DNA of 64,000 nucleotides from Delphinapterus leucas. Its lineage: Eukaryota > Chordata > Mammalia > Artiodactyla > Monodontidae. The stretch is taken from NCBI RefSeq assembly GCF_002288925.2, contig NW_022098062.1, positions 11,069,042 to 11,133,041 of the forward strand, given 5' to 3'. Shown here one piece after another: positions 1-39,417 of this stretch. Every line of letters begins with the position of its first letter. The stretch's first letter is position 1. The position numbers were made by a program, and so were the translations under genes. The notes below the pieces were generated by a model. It searched no databases. It saw only the letters and a list, made by a program, of their open reading frames with translations, and was not told the origin of the DNA.

Positions 1-472
1 TTTTTGTGATCCTGGAAGTTGCTGCCTCTCAAACTGACCCTTCCACCCAAGTGGCAGATAGATGGATCTTGATGGGAGGCACATGGGTGTCTGTGTTCTC
101 TGGAGAGCCTTCTCCACTTACAGAGCACTGGCATACACTGTCTTTCTAACTCTGCAAGGTCAGTGGTTTTGTCCTCATTTTTCTGATGAGAGAACTAGAC
201 TCAAGGAGGTGAAGTGACTACCTGAAGATCTCACAGGTAGTCTGAAGGAAATTTAGGACTAGGACTTACAAACCAGAGCTCTTTCCCCTCGGCCCTGTGC
301 TGTGGAGCTGGGCTGGGGCCTCCGGCACGGGGGGAGTCAGATTTGGAGCAAGTGGATGCCGCTGAGTGCAGGTGGGGATGACTCTTCGGAGCCTGGGCTG
401 AGCCTGCTGGTGCTGCGGGGTGAGGGCTGCCTCAGCTCTGCCTGCCCTTCCGAGTGTTTGGTTTCTCTGCAG
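1..472. other. PHLDB1 intron (left edge of window)
   Basis: Non-coding sequence upstream of the first recognisable PHLDB1 exon. About 150-295 has the wording of a MIR element (cytosolic 'aaggtcagt...gatgagagaactagactcaag...gaagtgact' style sequence, strongly decayed). No PHLDB1 peptide is visible here. A pyrimidine-rich acceptor ending in AG at 471-472 closes the interval. Confidence 0.6.
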
Positions 473-29824
<29,352 letters not shown>

Positions 29825-31130
29825 CCGAATGGGCCTCGTGGACCCTCAGGCCGGCCCAGGACCCAGGCCCAACTGCCTGCTGCTCCACTCGCCCCTGGAG
29901 ACAGTCACGCCCTGGGCCTCAGGCCTCACACAAGTGCTCCCAGAGGCCCTGGAGGGCGGAGCACGACTGGGGTTTTGTACAAGAAGTGACTTTGTAATGT
30001 TCTGTAAGGAGCTCGTCCTGTGAGTTTCTGAGCTCCAGCCCCCTAAAGAACCAGCCAGGAGATAAAAGTTGGGGAGGGGGCTTTGCTGCCTCCTGGGAGC
30101 CCAGAACTTGCAATAACCCTTCAGGGTCCTGCCCCAGGCCCAGCCAGGCTGAGGAGCTGTCACAGAGGGGCCCCTCCGCTCTGACCTGGCACCTGTGCTC
30201 CCCAGCCTATGTTCTCTTTTGTAAAGGACTAATTATGGTACCAGAAGCTGCCAAAGATCCCCTCTTGCCTCAGCCCCCTTTGCAGGGGCCTTGGGGGCTG
30301 AGCAGAGCCACATTCAGAGTGGGGTAACAGCTCAGGCGGTGTACTTCTCAAACCCCGCTCTACCCCATTGTTGTCCTGCGTTTATATTTTTTATTACTTT
30401 GCTGAAGGGCCAGAGACCGGAAGTGTCATCCTTGAGGTCCCAGCTCTATCACCTTTTTACAGACCCATCACCATGGTCACCACAGTGATGGCTTCATCGC
30501 CATGGTTACATACTAATTGCCGTGGCTCCGTGGCTCAGCCCACTGCTTCAGCGGTGGGCCTGTCTGCGGGTATGTGCCATCATCTCTCCAGCCCAGGCCC
30601 TTGGGCATCTCCTGCTGGGGGGAAGGGACTGAACACCTTCTCCCTGCCCCCTGCCTGCGTCTCCAGGCCCTGATACACAGCCTGCTGGCTCCCCTGTCCA
30701 GCCCTCCCCCTTCCACTCGTGCCTTGCCTAGAGCCAGAAGGGGTGAAGCTGGGAACTATAGACCAGAGGAGGAGCCATTGGATGGGAGAAGAAGCTAGAA
30801 AGCTGTCTTTGGGGTTCTGTTATAGGGCTGAGTTTCTGACAGAGGGTTGTTCAGATTCTCCCTGATGGAAGTCCTGAGCAGGAGAGGAAGCAGCAGAGGG
30901 GGGTGCCCTGAGGTCTGGTTGCCCTCCCTGCAGCCTCAGAAGGGGGATGAAATGGAGAGCAGAGGACCAGGCCTCCAGCTGTCTGTGCTCAGCCCTTTCC
31001 GCCTTAACACTAAGCCCACCTTCCTGTCCCCTTTCCCAGCCCTGGGCCATGGTTGCTGGGTCCAGGCTGGATGTTTTTCAGTATTTGTAAGCATCTCAGC
31101 AGAACAATAAAGCATTTGGACTATGTCTTT
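29825..31130 (+). other. PHLDB1: PHLDB1 3' UTR
   Basis: About 1.3 kb from the stop codon to just past the AATAAA at 31106-31111. It contains a small hairpin (ccatcac / gtgatgg at 30465-30471 and 30485-30491) within a cluster of three ccatgg-like palindromes. No repeats recognised. The open frames inside are not conserved peptides. Confidence 0.85.
31106..31111 (+). promoter_or_regulatory. PHLDB1: PHLDB1 poly(A) signal
   Basis: AATAAA in 'agaacaataaagcatttgg', followed within 30 bases by a TG-rich stretch (ctatgtctttgggaggcctg, then gtggtggggg). It is the only canonical signal near the end of the UTR. Confidence 0.85.
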
Positions 31131-31369
31131 GGGAGGCCTGGTGGTGGGGGACATGGGGTTGGGATACGTGGGTTAGGAAAGCTAGGTCTCCCCACAATGC
31201 AGCATTTCCACCTTATTAGATGTTCCAGGGACCCAGGGCCCAACCGTGACCTCCAGGTCCCTACCCTGCCTCCACTCCACTATGACCAAGGACCGGCCTG
31301 GGGGTGGGGGGTGGGCTCTCCAGGGATAAAGGATCAAGAGGCAGGAGAACGCAGGGACTCATGTGGAGG

Positions 31370-31554
31370 TTTAATTGGCAGGAGCTGGAGCCAGATGAGG
31401 GAGTGAAGGCCCGTCCCTGAGGCAGGAGGCTAAGCAGAAGGGCAGCTGCAAGGCAGTGGGGCTCCAGGAAAGCTGTGTAGGTCCCCGAGCTCAGCCGGTC
31501 ACCATAGCGGTCCAGGAGCATCAGGACCACACCACTGGTCCAGCCAAACCCCTC
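31370..31554 (-). pseudogene. TREH: TREH last exon, stop codon lost
   Basis: Minus strand: acceptor tctctccag, then EGFGWTSGVVLMLLDRYGDR and FLEPHCLAAALLLSLLP. Where the human protein (from memory) ends shortly after LSLLPW, this frame runs on as QGRAFTPSSG without a stop before the ATTAAA signal. The region normally forms the hydrophobic GPI-attachment tail. The next in-frame stop is at 31261-31263, beyond the poly(A) signal. Confidence 0.85.
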
Positions 31555-31798
31555 CTGGAGAGAGGTAAGGTCAGTGGGGCAAGATCTCTGGGGAAGGCCC
31601 CCAAGTCCTTTTATGGGGTATATGGGTCCCCACCTAGAGGCTCTGGCCCTGCATAGCCCCAGGGGTACCAGGGAGCACCAGTCAGGCCCTTCCCTGGGAC
31701 CCACCTCCATGGAAAAAACAGGTCCGGAGAGGGGAGGTCATGGTCAGTTGCAGGGATGGCAGAGCCCCGAAGTTCCCTGGAGGCTGTGGCCCACTCAC

Positions 31799-31852
31799 CT
31801 GAACTTCATACTCCCCTCCACCACCTGGTTGTCCACCGTTGCTGACATCATA
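31799..31852 (-). pseudogene. TREH: TREH exon YDVSNGGQPGGGGEYEVQ, intact
   Basis: Minus strand: acceptor cttgtccccag, donor gtgagt. 54 bp, 18 codons without damage, including the Gly-rich GGGGEYEVQEGFGWT block conserved in trehalases. Confidence 0.88.
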
Positions 31853-32112
31853 CTGGGGACAAGAGGACGGGCTCTAAGGTCAGGCCCTACCCCAGCCCCG
31901 CAACGCCAGACCTCTAGGGAAGCCAGAAATGGGATCCCCTTGGGGAGAAGCTGCTCTGGCCCGCAGCTCTGACCCCTGCGGTGCCCAAGAATGGCCACCA
32001 GGTGCCGCCACTGTCCCCAGCTGTGGGGGCTTGGGCTTTGCACAGCCTGACGATTCCTCCATCTCACCGTGGGGAGGAGGACCTCGAGGGACCGGGCTCA
32101 GGGGCAGCTCAC

Positions 32113-32225
32113 CTTCTCATACATGGCTGACTTTTTGGAGTAGATGTCACAGTTGGTTCGGATGCAATTCTGGGCCAGCTGGAAAGCTACTTCCTGGGCT
32201 CTGGCTGAAGGAGACTTGGCCAGAC
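32113..32225 (-). pseudogene. TREH: TREH exon AQEVAFQLAQN, intact frame
   Basis: Minus strand: acceptor gtggggtccag, donor gtgagc. It reads GLAKSPSARAQEVAFQLAQN then CIRTNCDIYSKKSAMYEK. Two changes in a conserved stretch (human NWIRTNFDV as I remember; here NCIRTNCDI) fit relaxed constraint. Confidence 0.87.
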
Positions 32226-32578
32226 CTGGACCCCACCCCAGGTAGGACCCTGAATCTCCAGAGCCCCCATCCCAGGGGGAGCAGAGGCCTGAGCCTTATT
32301 CTCGTCAAGGAGGGAAAGAGGCCCCGGGTGCTAAGACCTCCCTCCTGGAGCCGGGGGCCAACCTGCTCCCATCCAGGCCTGAGTGTGGAGAGAGGAGGGC
32401 CGATTCCCCTGACAGGTGGAGGTAGGTGTAAGTGTTTGCTGAGTGAGAGGCGGAGAGAGCAGAGGAGCCAGAGAAGGGCCTCTGCCTCATTTGTTCACGC
32501 CTCCCCAGAACCAGGCAGGCGGACCCTCTACCTCCGTGGGCTGAGGCCCTGGGAGAGGCCCCATCCCTGCCTCCTCAC

Positions 32579-32660
32579 CTCTGATGAGCACGTCCTGCAG
32601 GGGGCCCAGGCATTGGAGAAGTCCCACTGCTGGCCTGTCTTCTGGTAGGTGAGGATCTTC
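32579..32660 (-). pseudogene. TREH: TREH exon with trehalase signature 2, frameshifted
   Basis: Minus strand: acceptor aaccttctag, donor gtgagg. It reads KILTYQ directly joined to KTGQQWDFSNAWAP, so about eight codons (YGIPTSLQ in human) are missing. A 1-bp loss in the C run just after the NAWAP codons throws the rest out of frame, although the DNA for LQDVLIR can still be followed in the neighbouring frame to the donor. Confidence 0.87.
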
Positions 32661-32926
32661 CTAGAAGGTTCCAGACATTACCATGAGTGTAGGTGGGGGC
32701 TGGACAGGGAGCCAAGAGGCTGGGCCCTCCTGAAGCCAGATGTCCCCTTTGGGGGCCTTCTCTCCTTGGCTCACAGCTGCCCCCTGGTGGCAGAAGTGGG
32801 ACCCTCAGGCTAAGGCCCTGGGCGGAGTGGGGTGTGGCTGCCACTTGCCAGAGGTCACAGGTCAGAGTCAGGGAGTGACAGGTGGCCCTGCCCCCAGTGT
32901 AGCAGCCCGCCCTGCTGCCCCCTCGC

Positions 32927-33005
32927 CTCCAGGTATTTCAGAGCCTTGTCCACGTTGCCCGGGTCACGGCCCGAGAGGAGTGTGGTAAATGGGGTAAACT
33001 TCCAG
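32927..33005 (-). pseudogene. TREH: TREH exon remnant (DPG..DKALKYLE)
   Basis: Minus strand fragment whose 3' end reads DKALKYLE in one frame. The upstream piece corresponding to FYPSNLTPLW is in another frame with an in-frame TGA between. The expected DNR|gt donor after KYLE is replaced by gcgaggggg. Only DNA-level homology remains. Confidence 0.7.
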
Positions 33006-34203
33006 ATCTTTTACGCTGAAGGCCATACTTGACCAGCCCCTTCCTCCTTGTCTCACAGGCAAGCCTTCAGCGCGGCCTAGCTTGGTTTCTGCAAATTTTA
33101 GTATCTCACAGCTTGGGAGTCATTCTCCCAGGGGGCACTGGGTTTAGGAGTAACCAGAACCCCTACTCGGGCCCTACAGGACTCTCTAGAAAGAACTGAG
33201 GGGGAGGACGGAAACATCTACTTCTAACTCCTCACCTTCTGCCCTCCCCAGCCTCCCCCAGGCAAACCGAGCCTGTCCTCCACCCCCAGGCTGCCCCGTC
33301 CTGCCCTTTACACCACATGGTGACTGTTCACTCCCCTGCGGGACTCCCTGGTCCCTGAGCTCCTCTGGTGAGGCCTCTGCTCAGGAATGATAATTGCTAC
33401 TGCTGATCCTGGCCCAGCGCTGTGCTCAGCACCCTCTATCACGCACTTTCTCTCCTTTGCCTGAGGCTCAGAGAGGGCAGCAGTTTGCCCCCAGCTGCAC
33501 AGCACCTGTCCTCCAGCCTGACCCCAGGGCCCTGGCACCCACTGGCACAGGGCAGTGCTCCAGGGTCGTGTGCCAGCTTGGGCCACTTCCTCACCAGCCC
33601 CTCACCCAGTGGGAGCAAACCCGAGCCCCTTCCGCTCCTCCCCGCCAAATCCCTGATGGGCTGACTCTCTCCCACTAAAGCCACCTCACGGGTGTAGAAC
33701 TGGGAGAGGATGGACAGAGAAAACACCTGATGTGGACACAGCAAGCCCCACTCCGGTCCTACTGTGCTCTCCCTTGGCCATGTCCGTCCACATCCGCCTC
33801 ACTGGGAAAAGGTACTGGGATTTCATCCACACCTGGGCCAGAATTGGGGGGCCCTGATCCTCTGGGCCTGGCTTCACAGTGGCAGCCGAGATTCGGGGGG
33901 CACTGGGAGACGGAGGAAATGGTCCCCCCCAGCTAGGCACTGGGCTGAGCGGTCCAGGCTCCTGCACACCGTCGTGCTCTTGCTGGGATGCCAGAGGCCA
34001 GCATGTGGGGCCCAGCAGACCAGACTCCCCATGGCCCAGACCTTGACCAAGGCCACACAGCTGAGCAGCCCCAGAGCCAGAACCCAAGCCCGGGCTGCCT
34101 GGCTCCAAAGCCCACGGCTGCCAGGGCCTCCAGCTTCCCAGCCTCCTCCAGCCCCCACTCCACATGAGTCCCAGGCTCCCTGTGCCCTCTCCCCTGATTC
34201 CAG
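33006..34203. other. Gap between the two TREH halves, left inversion junction
   Basis: I find no trehalase peptide on either strand. MIR-like words occur at about 33370-33545 ('cctttgcctgaggctcagag') and 34040-34115 ('ccaaggccacacagctgagc'). The left breakpoint of the inversion must lie here. Confidence 0.6.
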
Positions 34204-34306
34204 GTGAGGCCAGAGGTCCTCAGCCACCCTGAGCATTTCTCTCTGATCTACTCAAGACACCCCTTCGTTGTGCCCGGTGGGCGCTTTGTTGAGTTCTACT
34301 ACTGGG
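34204..34306 (+). pseudogene. TREH: TREH signature-1 exon, splice donor lost
   Basis: Acceptor cctgattccag. It reads VRPEVLSHPEHFSLIYSRHP then FVVPGGRFVEFYYW. After TACTGGG the sequence is gagcgg; no GT is present at the expected border. PGGRFxExYxW is the PROSITE-type trehalase signature (family knowledge). Confidence 0.88.
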
Positions 34307-34417
34307 GAGCGGCCAGGGGCTTCGGGGCAGGGAGCAGGGCGTGCGCGGGGGGAGCCCGGGGCCCGCGGGGCGTCCTGCGTGGGGTGGTGTGATGCCTGAG
34401 CTATCCTTCTCCCAGGG

Positions 34418-34500
34418 ACTCCTACTGGCTGATGGAGGGTCTGTTCCTCTCTGAGACGCCCCAGATGCTGAAGGGCATGCTGCAGAACCACCTTCCTACA
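34418..34500 (+). pseudogene. TREH: TREH exon DSYWLMEGLF, truncated
   Basis: Acceptor ccttctcccag(g). It reads DSYWLMEGLFLSETPQMLKG then MLQN, after which homology is lost (expected FLDLVKTYGHVPNGG is absent). The missing block carries conserved residues of the trehalase fold. Confidence 0.85.
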
Positions 34501-34609
34501 GTGGGCACCCCTCCCCGTGCTGCCCTGCATCCTCGTTCCTGAGACCTCCCAGGTCGGGGCTTGGGAAGGGTGCCTGGGGGGGAGGTGGTGCTTGGCTCCA
34601 CCCCGGGGA

Positions 34610-34737
34610 CAACATTGAGACCCTGGCCTTGGAGTTGGACTTTTGGACTAAGAACAGGAACATCTCTGTGAGCTCCAGGGGAAAGAGCTACGTCCTGCAT
34701 TGATATATCCTTTACAGGGGACCCAGGTGAGGGTGTG
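34610..34737 (+). pseudogene. TREH: TREH exon NIETLALELDFW with in-frame stop
   Basis: It reads DNIETLALELDFWTKNRNIS then VSSRGKSYVLH, followed by TGA at 34702-34704 and a degraded YGGPR end. A donor-like ccag|gtgagg follows at about 34729. A nonsense change in a conserved region. Confidence 0.85.
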
Positions 34738-34740
34738 CCC

Positions 34741-37086
34741 GGCCAGCCTCTCAATCTCTTGTGTGTTTGCTCTGATGGGGAGTGTCAGGACTCCCCAGGG
34801 CAGGAGGGTCCCACCTCTCAGTTAGTGATCTGATAGCTCTGGGCAGTCCAGCGCTGTGGGCCCCAGGGCAGCTGAGCCAGCGTGGCTCGGCCTCCTGCTT
34901 GGTCACGGCAGGCCTAGAGCCTCTCAGTGCCAGGCCCCCTCTCGTCCTCTTGCCAAGAGTGCCAGTGATGTAGCCCCACCTCTCAGATGGTGATCCTGAG
35001 GGCATGGGGGCCTGTGTTCCCAGGAAAGGGGTGCCAATCTGTGCTCCGGGGGCTGTGTCGTATCGGCCAGGGTGCCCCGTCATGCACCTGCCTCTCCTAC
35101 TGGTCCAGGCCCTGTTTTGGGCCATCCCTGGGGCAGGAGACACCCCAGAGGGCCAAGGGAACAGGGAGAACACCACTGAGGTTGGGGATGGGGGCTGCTA
35201 TGAGGGGAGATGTGGGGAGCTCTGTCCCGGCAGCAGGAGAGGAGGGGCCCGCAGCGGGAGGGCAGACCCTGTGGCACTTGCTCCCTTGCAGCTTGGCCAC
35301 CAGCCTGCGTACCACAGCACTGTCCCTTCCTCCCAGGCAGGCCCAGCTCCCTGGCCAGGCCTGGAGCAAGACAAGAGAGCCTCAAGTCCCCTCCCACCAC
35401 CCTGCTCAAACCACAGCCACCTGGAGATCAAAAACACCTCTTTTTTAAAATCCTCAGTTGCCTGAAAGATGTACATGGCTGGGCCTGGGGCTGAGACTCG
35501 AGGGCTGCCTGCACACATATGGTGGGGGGACTTCTGAGCACCCACTCTCAGACTTTGCACATTTCTGCACATGACAGCAGTTTTTGCAGAAAGGGCGTAG
35601 AGGATGCATCTGGGCCAGGCACCAGCCTGCGGCAGCTACCTGTAGCCACGTCTGCCCACCCAGGATGCCCAACCTCTTGTTCTCACCTCACCCACTGTGG
35701 TGGCTTCCTCTCCCCGTGAGAACATGGGTTTCCACCACACCCAGGAGACTGGGCATCTCCCTGCCCGGCCAGGAGTTCCAGGGCCACAGCCCAGGATCAG
35801 CAAAATTCACAGGCTCCCAGGTGACCTCAACTCAAGTCACACACCCTTTCTCCCATCCAGACCCTGTAATTAATGGCGTTTAGCAATGTTTGTAAATCTC
35901 CATGAGAGAGGATTTCAATCAGAACTGGGTCCCAGGAGCCCCTGATGGAGGCCATTAGAGGCCGTGGCCTCCTGGGCAGCTCCCCCTGCCATTCCAGGTA
36001 ATCTGTATATCAATTGAAGGCTTTGCAGGCTGTTAGGGGTTGCAAACTCAAATTCCAGGACGCAATTGTGGGACATAGTTGAGAATAAGGAAACTAACCA
36101 TGCAAGGGGGAAGATGCTTGGTGGGATCTGGGGTGACTGGGAAGCACATTCTTGTGTAACTGGGGTCTCCGCTGCGGAAGCTGGCTGATGTAAGGGAATG
36201 TGGGGTCCATGTTTGCTAGATCTTCCAACTTTTCAATGTAGGCAGAGATCCATATTTTTACGTGAAGTATCCCAATTGTTAAGTGTCTCAATGTCCCAAA
36301 TTCTGAATGTACATCTAGGAGTGATGCCTGTGTATGAGTGGGGAGTGGGGAGGAGGAGACCTGACCCCACTGCAGAGCCCCCTTCTCCCCACAGTGTCCA
36401 GCGCCCCACCCTTGAATGAGCCCTCAGCCTGGGTGCTGACTCCTAGTCACGTTGTGCCCTTTACAGTGAGATACTCTGTACATATTGAGATCCTTAATAT
36501 GTAAAGATCTCTTACAAATCAAAAAGGAAAAATCATATTGTCTTGCTTGGGAAAACTCTACAGGCTAACTATGGATGGTCGATAAATATAATGCTCTGTT
36601 CGTTCTTTTTCTGGATCTGGATTGCGCCTCAGCCCACAAGGACACAGCTCCCCCTGCCTCAGGGTGTCTGTGCCCCAACTTTCTTCGATGTTCTCACCCA
36701 AGTCTCACCACTTAGCTTGTCTGCCTAGTCTTTCTTAGCACATTTACAAGCAGATGTGTCACTGGTGGGAAAAGTATTCAATAATACTTTAAAATATTTA
36801 TTCAGCTTTGGTTTCATGGTGAAGCTGTGAAATCAGCTGTGTGGGGAAAGGACTGAGAGGGGGACCCCGAGAGGCAGCCCAGCCTTCTCTTAGTCCTCAG
36901 TAAGTCAGCTCTGGCCTGCACTTACACCCTCGGTAAAAGACCTGCTGGACCCCCCATCCTTAGAAGGTAGCTGGAGGGGATGGGGCTGAGTGGAAGGAGG
37001 AGGGGTCTCCTTGCCCTGACCCAAAGTATTTCTTTGAGGAAGAACTACTGGTTTCCTTCTCAGTGTCTATTCTCAGGGTAGCAATG
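34741..37086. other. Intergenic, no gene recognised
   Basis: Moderately GC-rich to 35900, then AT-richer. I searched both strands for further TREH peptides (DDKQFVDMPL, WDFSSRW, LIGGPNPNS and others) and found none. No SINE of the cetacean type. The right inversion junction should lie in its left part. Confidence 0.55.
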
Positions 37087-37099
37087 TGACCAGCTTTTT

Positions 37100-37326
37100 T
37101 ATTTTTTATTTTTATTTATTTATTTATTTATTTTGCAGTACATGGGCCTCTCACTGTTGTGGCCTCTCCCGTTGTGGAGCACAGGCTCCAGACGCGCAGG
37201 CTCAGCGGCCATGGCTCACGGGCCCAGCCGCTCCGCGGCCTGTGGGATCTTCCCAGACCGGGGCACAAACCCGTGTCCCCTGCATCGGCAGGCGGACTCT
37301 CAACCACTGCGCCACCAGGGAAGCCC
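37100..37326 (-). repeat. Cetacean-type SINE
   Basis: Antisense, with poly-T/ttta tail and complete 'gcgccaccagggaagccc' end. Perfect 13-bp target-site duplication tgaccagcttttt at 37087-37099 and 37328-37340. Confidence 0.95.
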
Positions 37327-37340
37327 ATGACCAGCTTTTT

Positions 37341-39400
37341 AAAAAGGTTGATTTCCCAGGCTCCCCTGCAGTCAGGGTTAGCTGGGGACCCAGTTCTGAC
37401 ACCTATAAGTGAAAGCCACTGGAAGAGGCTCCTGGGAAAACTCCTTAGGAGGGGGAGGACTCAGCCGGCTTTGCTCTTGGCCCTTTGCCCTTCCCCCTCC
37501 TTCTTGCCTTGAGCACAGATGAAGTGCTTGGATCTGCAGAAGCCACCTTGCAACCACAAAGCAATGAACCCAAGGCTGAAAACCACAGGCTTAAGATGGC
37601 AGAGCAGAAAGAGAGACTGGCCCCTCGATGGTACCGTGAGTCACACAGCCCTGGGCTCCCCTTTTATGAGAAAAACAAACCCCTTAGTTGTTTAAGCCAC
37701 TGGTGTTCAGATTTCTGTCCCTTTTGGGTGAATGGAGCCTCTGGCAGGTCCTTCTTCTGAGGCCTTCTGGTCAGTACCTTTTCCTTCATTCCCAGCACAG
37801 TGTCCTAATGTCCCAGCAATGTTGCAGTGATCCTGGCCTAACCTCAGTCCGGCTCTGGGTGTCAGAGGCAGATCGATCCATCTATCTGGATCAGGTGCCT
37901 GGCCCACCTTCCTCACAGCTTTGGAAACCAACTCCAGAGCCCCAGAGTGCTCATCACCCCTTGTGCCAACAGCTCCTGGCACCGTCACGGGCAGCGAAGC
38001 CAGGACGGTGAGTGACTGTAGATGGAAGGTGACATTTGCAGCTCCTGGGGTGCTGGTGACGTTCTATTTCATGATCCATTACAAGGTGTTTGCTCTACAA
38101 TGATCTGTTCAACTGTCATACATATTTTATGGACGTTCCTGTGTTGCACCCTAGTTCATTATAAAATCATCTGAAGTTTCCGGAGTCCATCAGCCTGCTT
38201 GGTTTGGCTCATTTGGACAGGAGGGGAGGCCAGACGGCCGCAGCAGCCTGACGAGCCAGAGCATGATGCCACCTGCGACGGGCAGGGCAGGGGGGGGCAG
38301 GCCCCGTGCCGTCCATGGAATCTAACATGAGCCATTCATTCTCTTAGAATAGCTGCACACCTGCAGATCAGCAGTTTCTATTGTGGTGAGAAGTTAAAAA
38401 AACAAATGAAAGGGCAGGCGAGGAGCATGCTCTCCTCTAACATGCTGCACTGAGTCGCCTGCCACTGTCTGTCACGGCCCACGCACCTTCCTCAGTCAGT
38501 ACTGCTCATACGTGTGGGGCCTCGGGGCTCGGGCCAGAGCCCCAAGCCTGTGACTTGCAGCCCCGCTCAGCTCCCAGGCCCGCGGGTCCATGCCTGCCTC
38601 TGGGGGCAGTCTCGGTCGTACACGGTCCCCGCGAGTACAGGCAAGTCAGGCGATCACTTTGAGCCCCAGTGTCCTCACTTGTGAAGTTGGGGCTATTATC
38701 TCTCCTGGAGGCTTGTTGTAAGAATTAGACGTGGCGTGTTTCAAGGTACACAGAGAGTCAGCTAAGGGCAGTGGCTGCTTTGTTAGTGGGTAGAGACGCG
38801 CTGGTTGAGTCCATTCCAGCAGCTGAGGGGCTGGAGCAGGACGGTTCCCTCCGCCTCACGCCACTTGGATGACAGCGTCCCCGAGGTCTTGGTTAAGGTA
38901 CCGTCAGGCCTCCCTGGGAGGACCTCCTTGTCAGCCACTCACCACGAGGCTGTCCTTCCAGACCCTCCTGCTCTGAGATTTGTGTCTTGTATGACACAAA
39001 TCTGCAGCTGGAGGGAGGGTAGCAGACGCCCAGCTGAGCCTTATTCCAAGAATAACTGGTGGTCTGACAAGCAAAGACCGACCTCCAGGCAACAGAAGAG
39101 GACTGTCCTGGGGGCCTCGCCACAGTCTGGGTGGAGTGAAGCGGGGCGAGAGAGGCTGCTGAGAGCCAGCCACCCACAGCAGCCTGCAGCTCAGCACGGG
39201 GCAGTGGAGACCCGGGACTGGAAAGCTTCCAGATTCCCTACAGAAGGCCACCTGCAACACCCACAGTCCAGGTGCATGGCTTGTTAATAGCTCCATTCCT
39301 CAGACCATCTCTCTGCCCCTCCACTCCTGGGGTTTTCTGCAAGAAGGACGTGGTTTGGTCAGCCTGGAGAGGATGGGCCTGGAAGGATCTTCTGACGTCG
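37341..39400. other. Intergenic, no gene recognised
   Basis: Unique-looking sequence, GC-rich around 38460-38650. Open frames are short and have no recognisable peptide. Confidence 0.55.
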
Positions 39401-39417
39401 AAGGTTCCAGGCTCTAC

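Larger units (their letters stand above)
31370..33005 (-). pseudogene. TREH: TREH pseudogene, C-terminal part (normal orientation)
   Basis: Trehalase is a GPI-anchored brush-border enzyme that splits dietary trehalose into two glucose molecules (family knowledge). On the minus strand I read, from high to low coordinates: a broken KALKYLE exon (32927-33005), a QQWDF..NAWAP exon (32579-32660), an AQEVAFQLAQN exon (32113-32225), a YDVSNGGQPGGGGEYEVQ exon (31799-31852) and the terminal EGFGWT exon (from 31554). The order and orientation match a gene convergent with PHLDB1, as in human. Damage: a 24-bp in-frame loss and a 1-bp deletion in the 32579-32660 exon, a disrupted reading frame at 32927-33005, and no stop codon before the poly(A) signal ATTAAA (31370-31375 on the complement). 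The N-terminal half is inverted (34204-34740). Confidence 0.93.
34204..34737 (+). pseudogene. TREH: TREH pseudogene, upstream exons, inverted
   Basis: Three trehalase exon remnants read left to right on the + strand, opposite to the C-terminal exons at 31370-33005. The first (34204-34306) carries PEVLSHPEHFSLIYS and the trehalase signature PGGRFVEFYYW. The second (about 34418-34500) reads DSYWLMEGLFLSE and MLKGMLQN. The third (about 34610-34737) reads NIETLALELDFWTKNR. The normal gene has these on the same strand as the C-terminal exons. The signal peptide and N-terminal exons, and those between GPR and the KALKYLE block, are not found in the window. Order inside the block is normal, so a single inverted segment explains it. 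Confidence 0.92.

Noticed and set aside
31261..31710. A working short trehalase from the C-terminal exons
   Set aside because: The open frame starts in an intron, lacks the catalytic N-terminal half and runs past the normal end.
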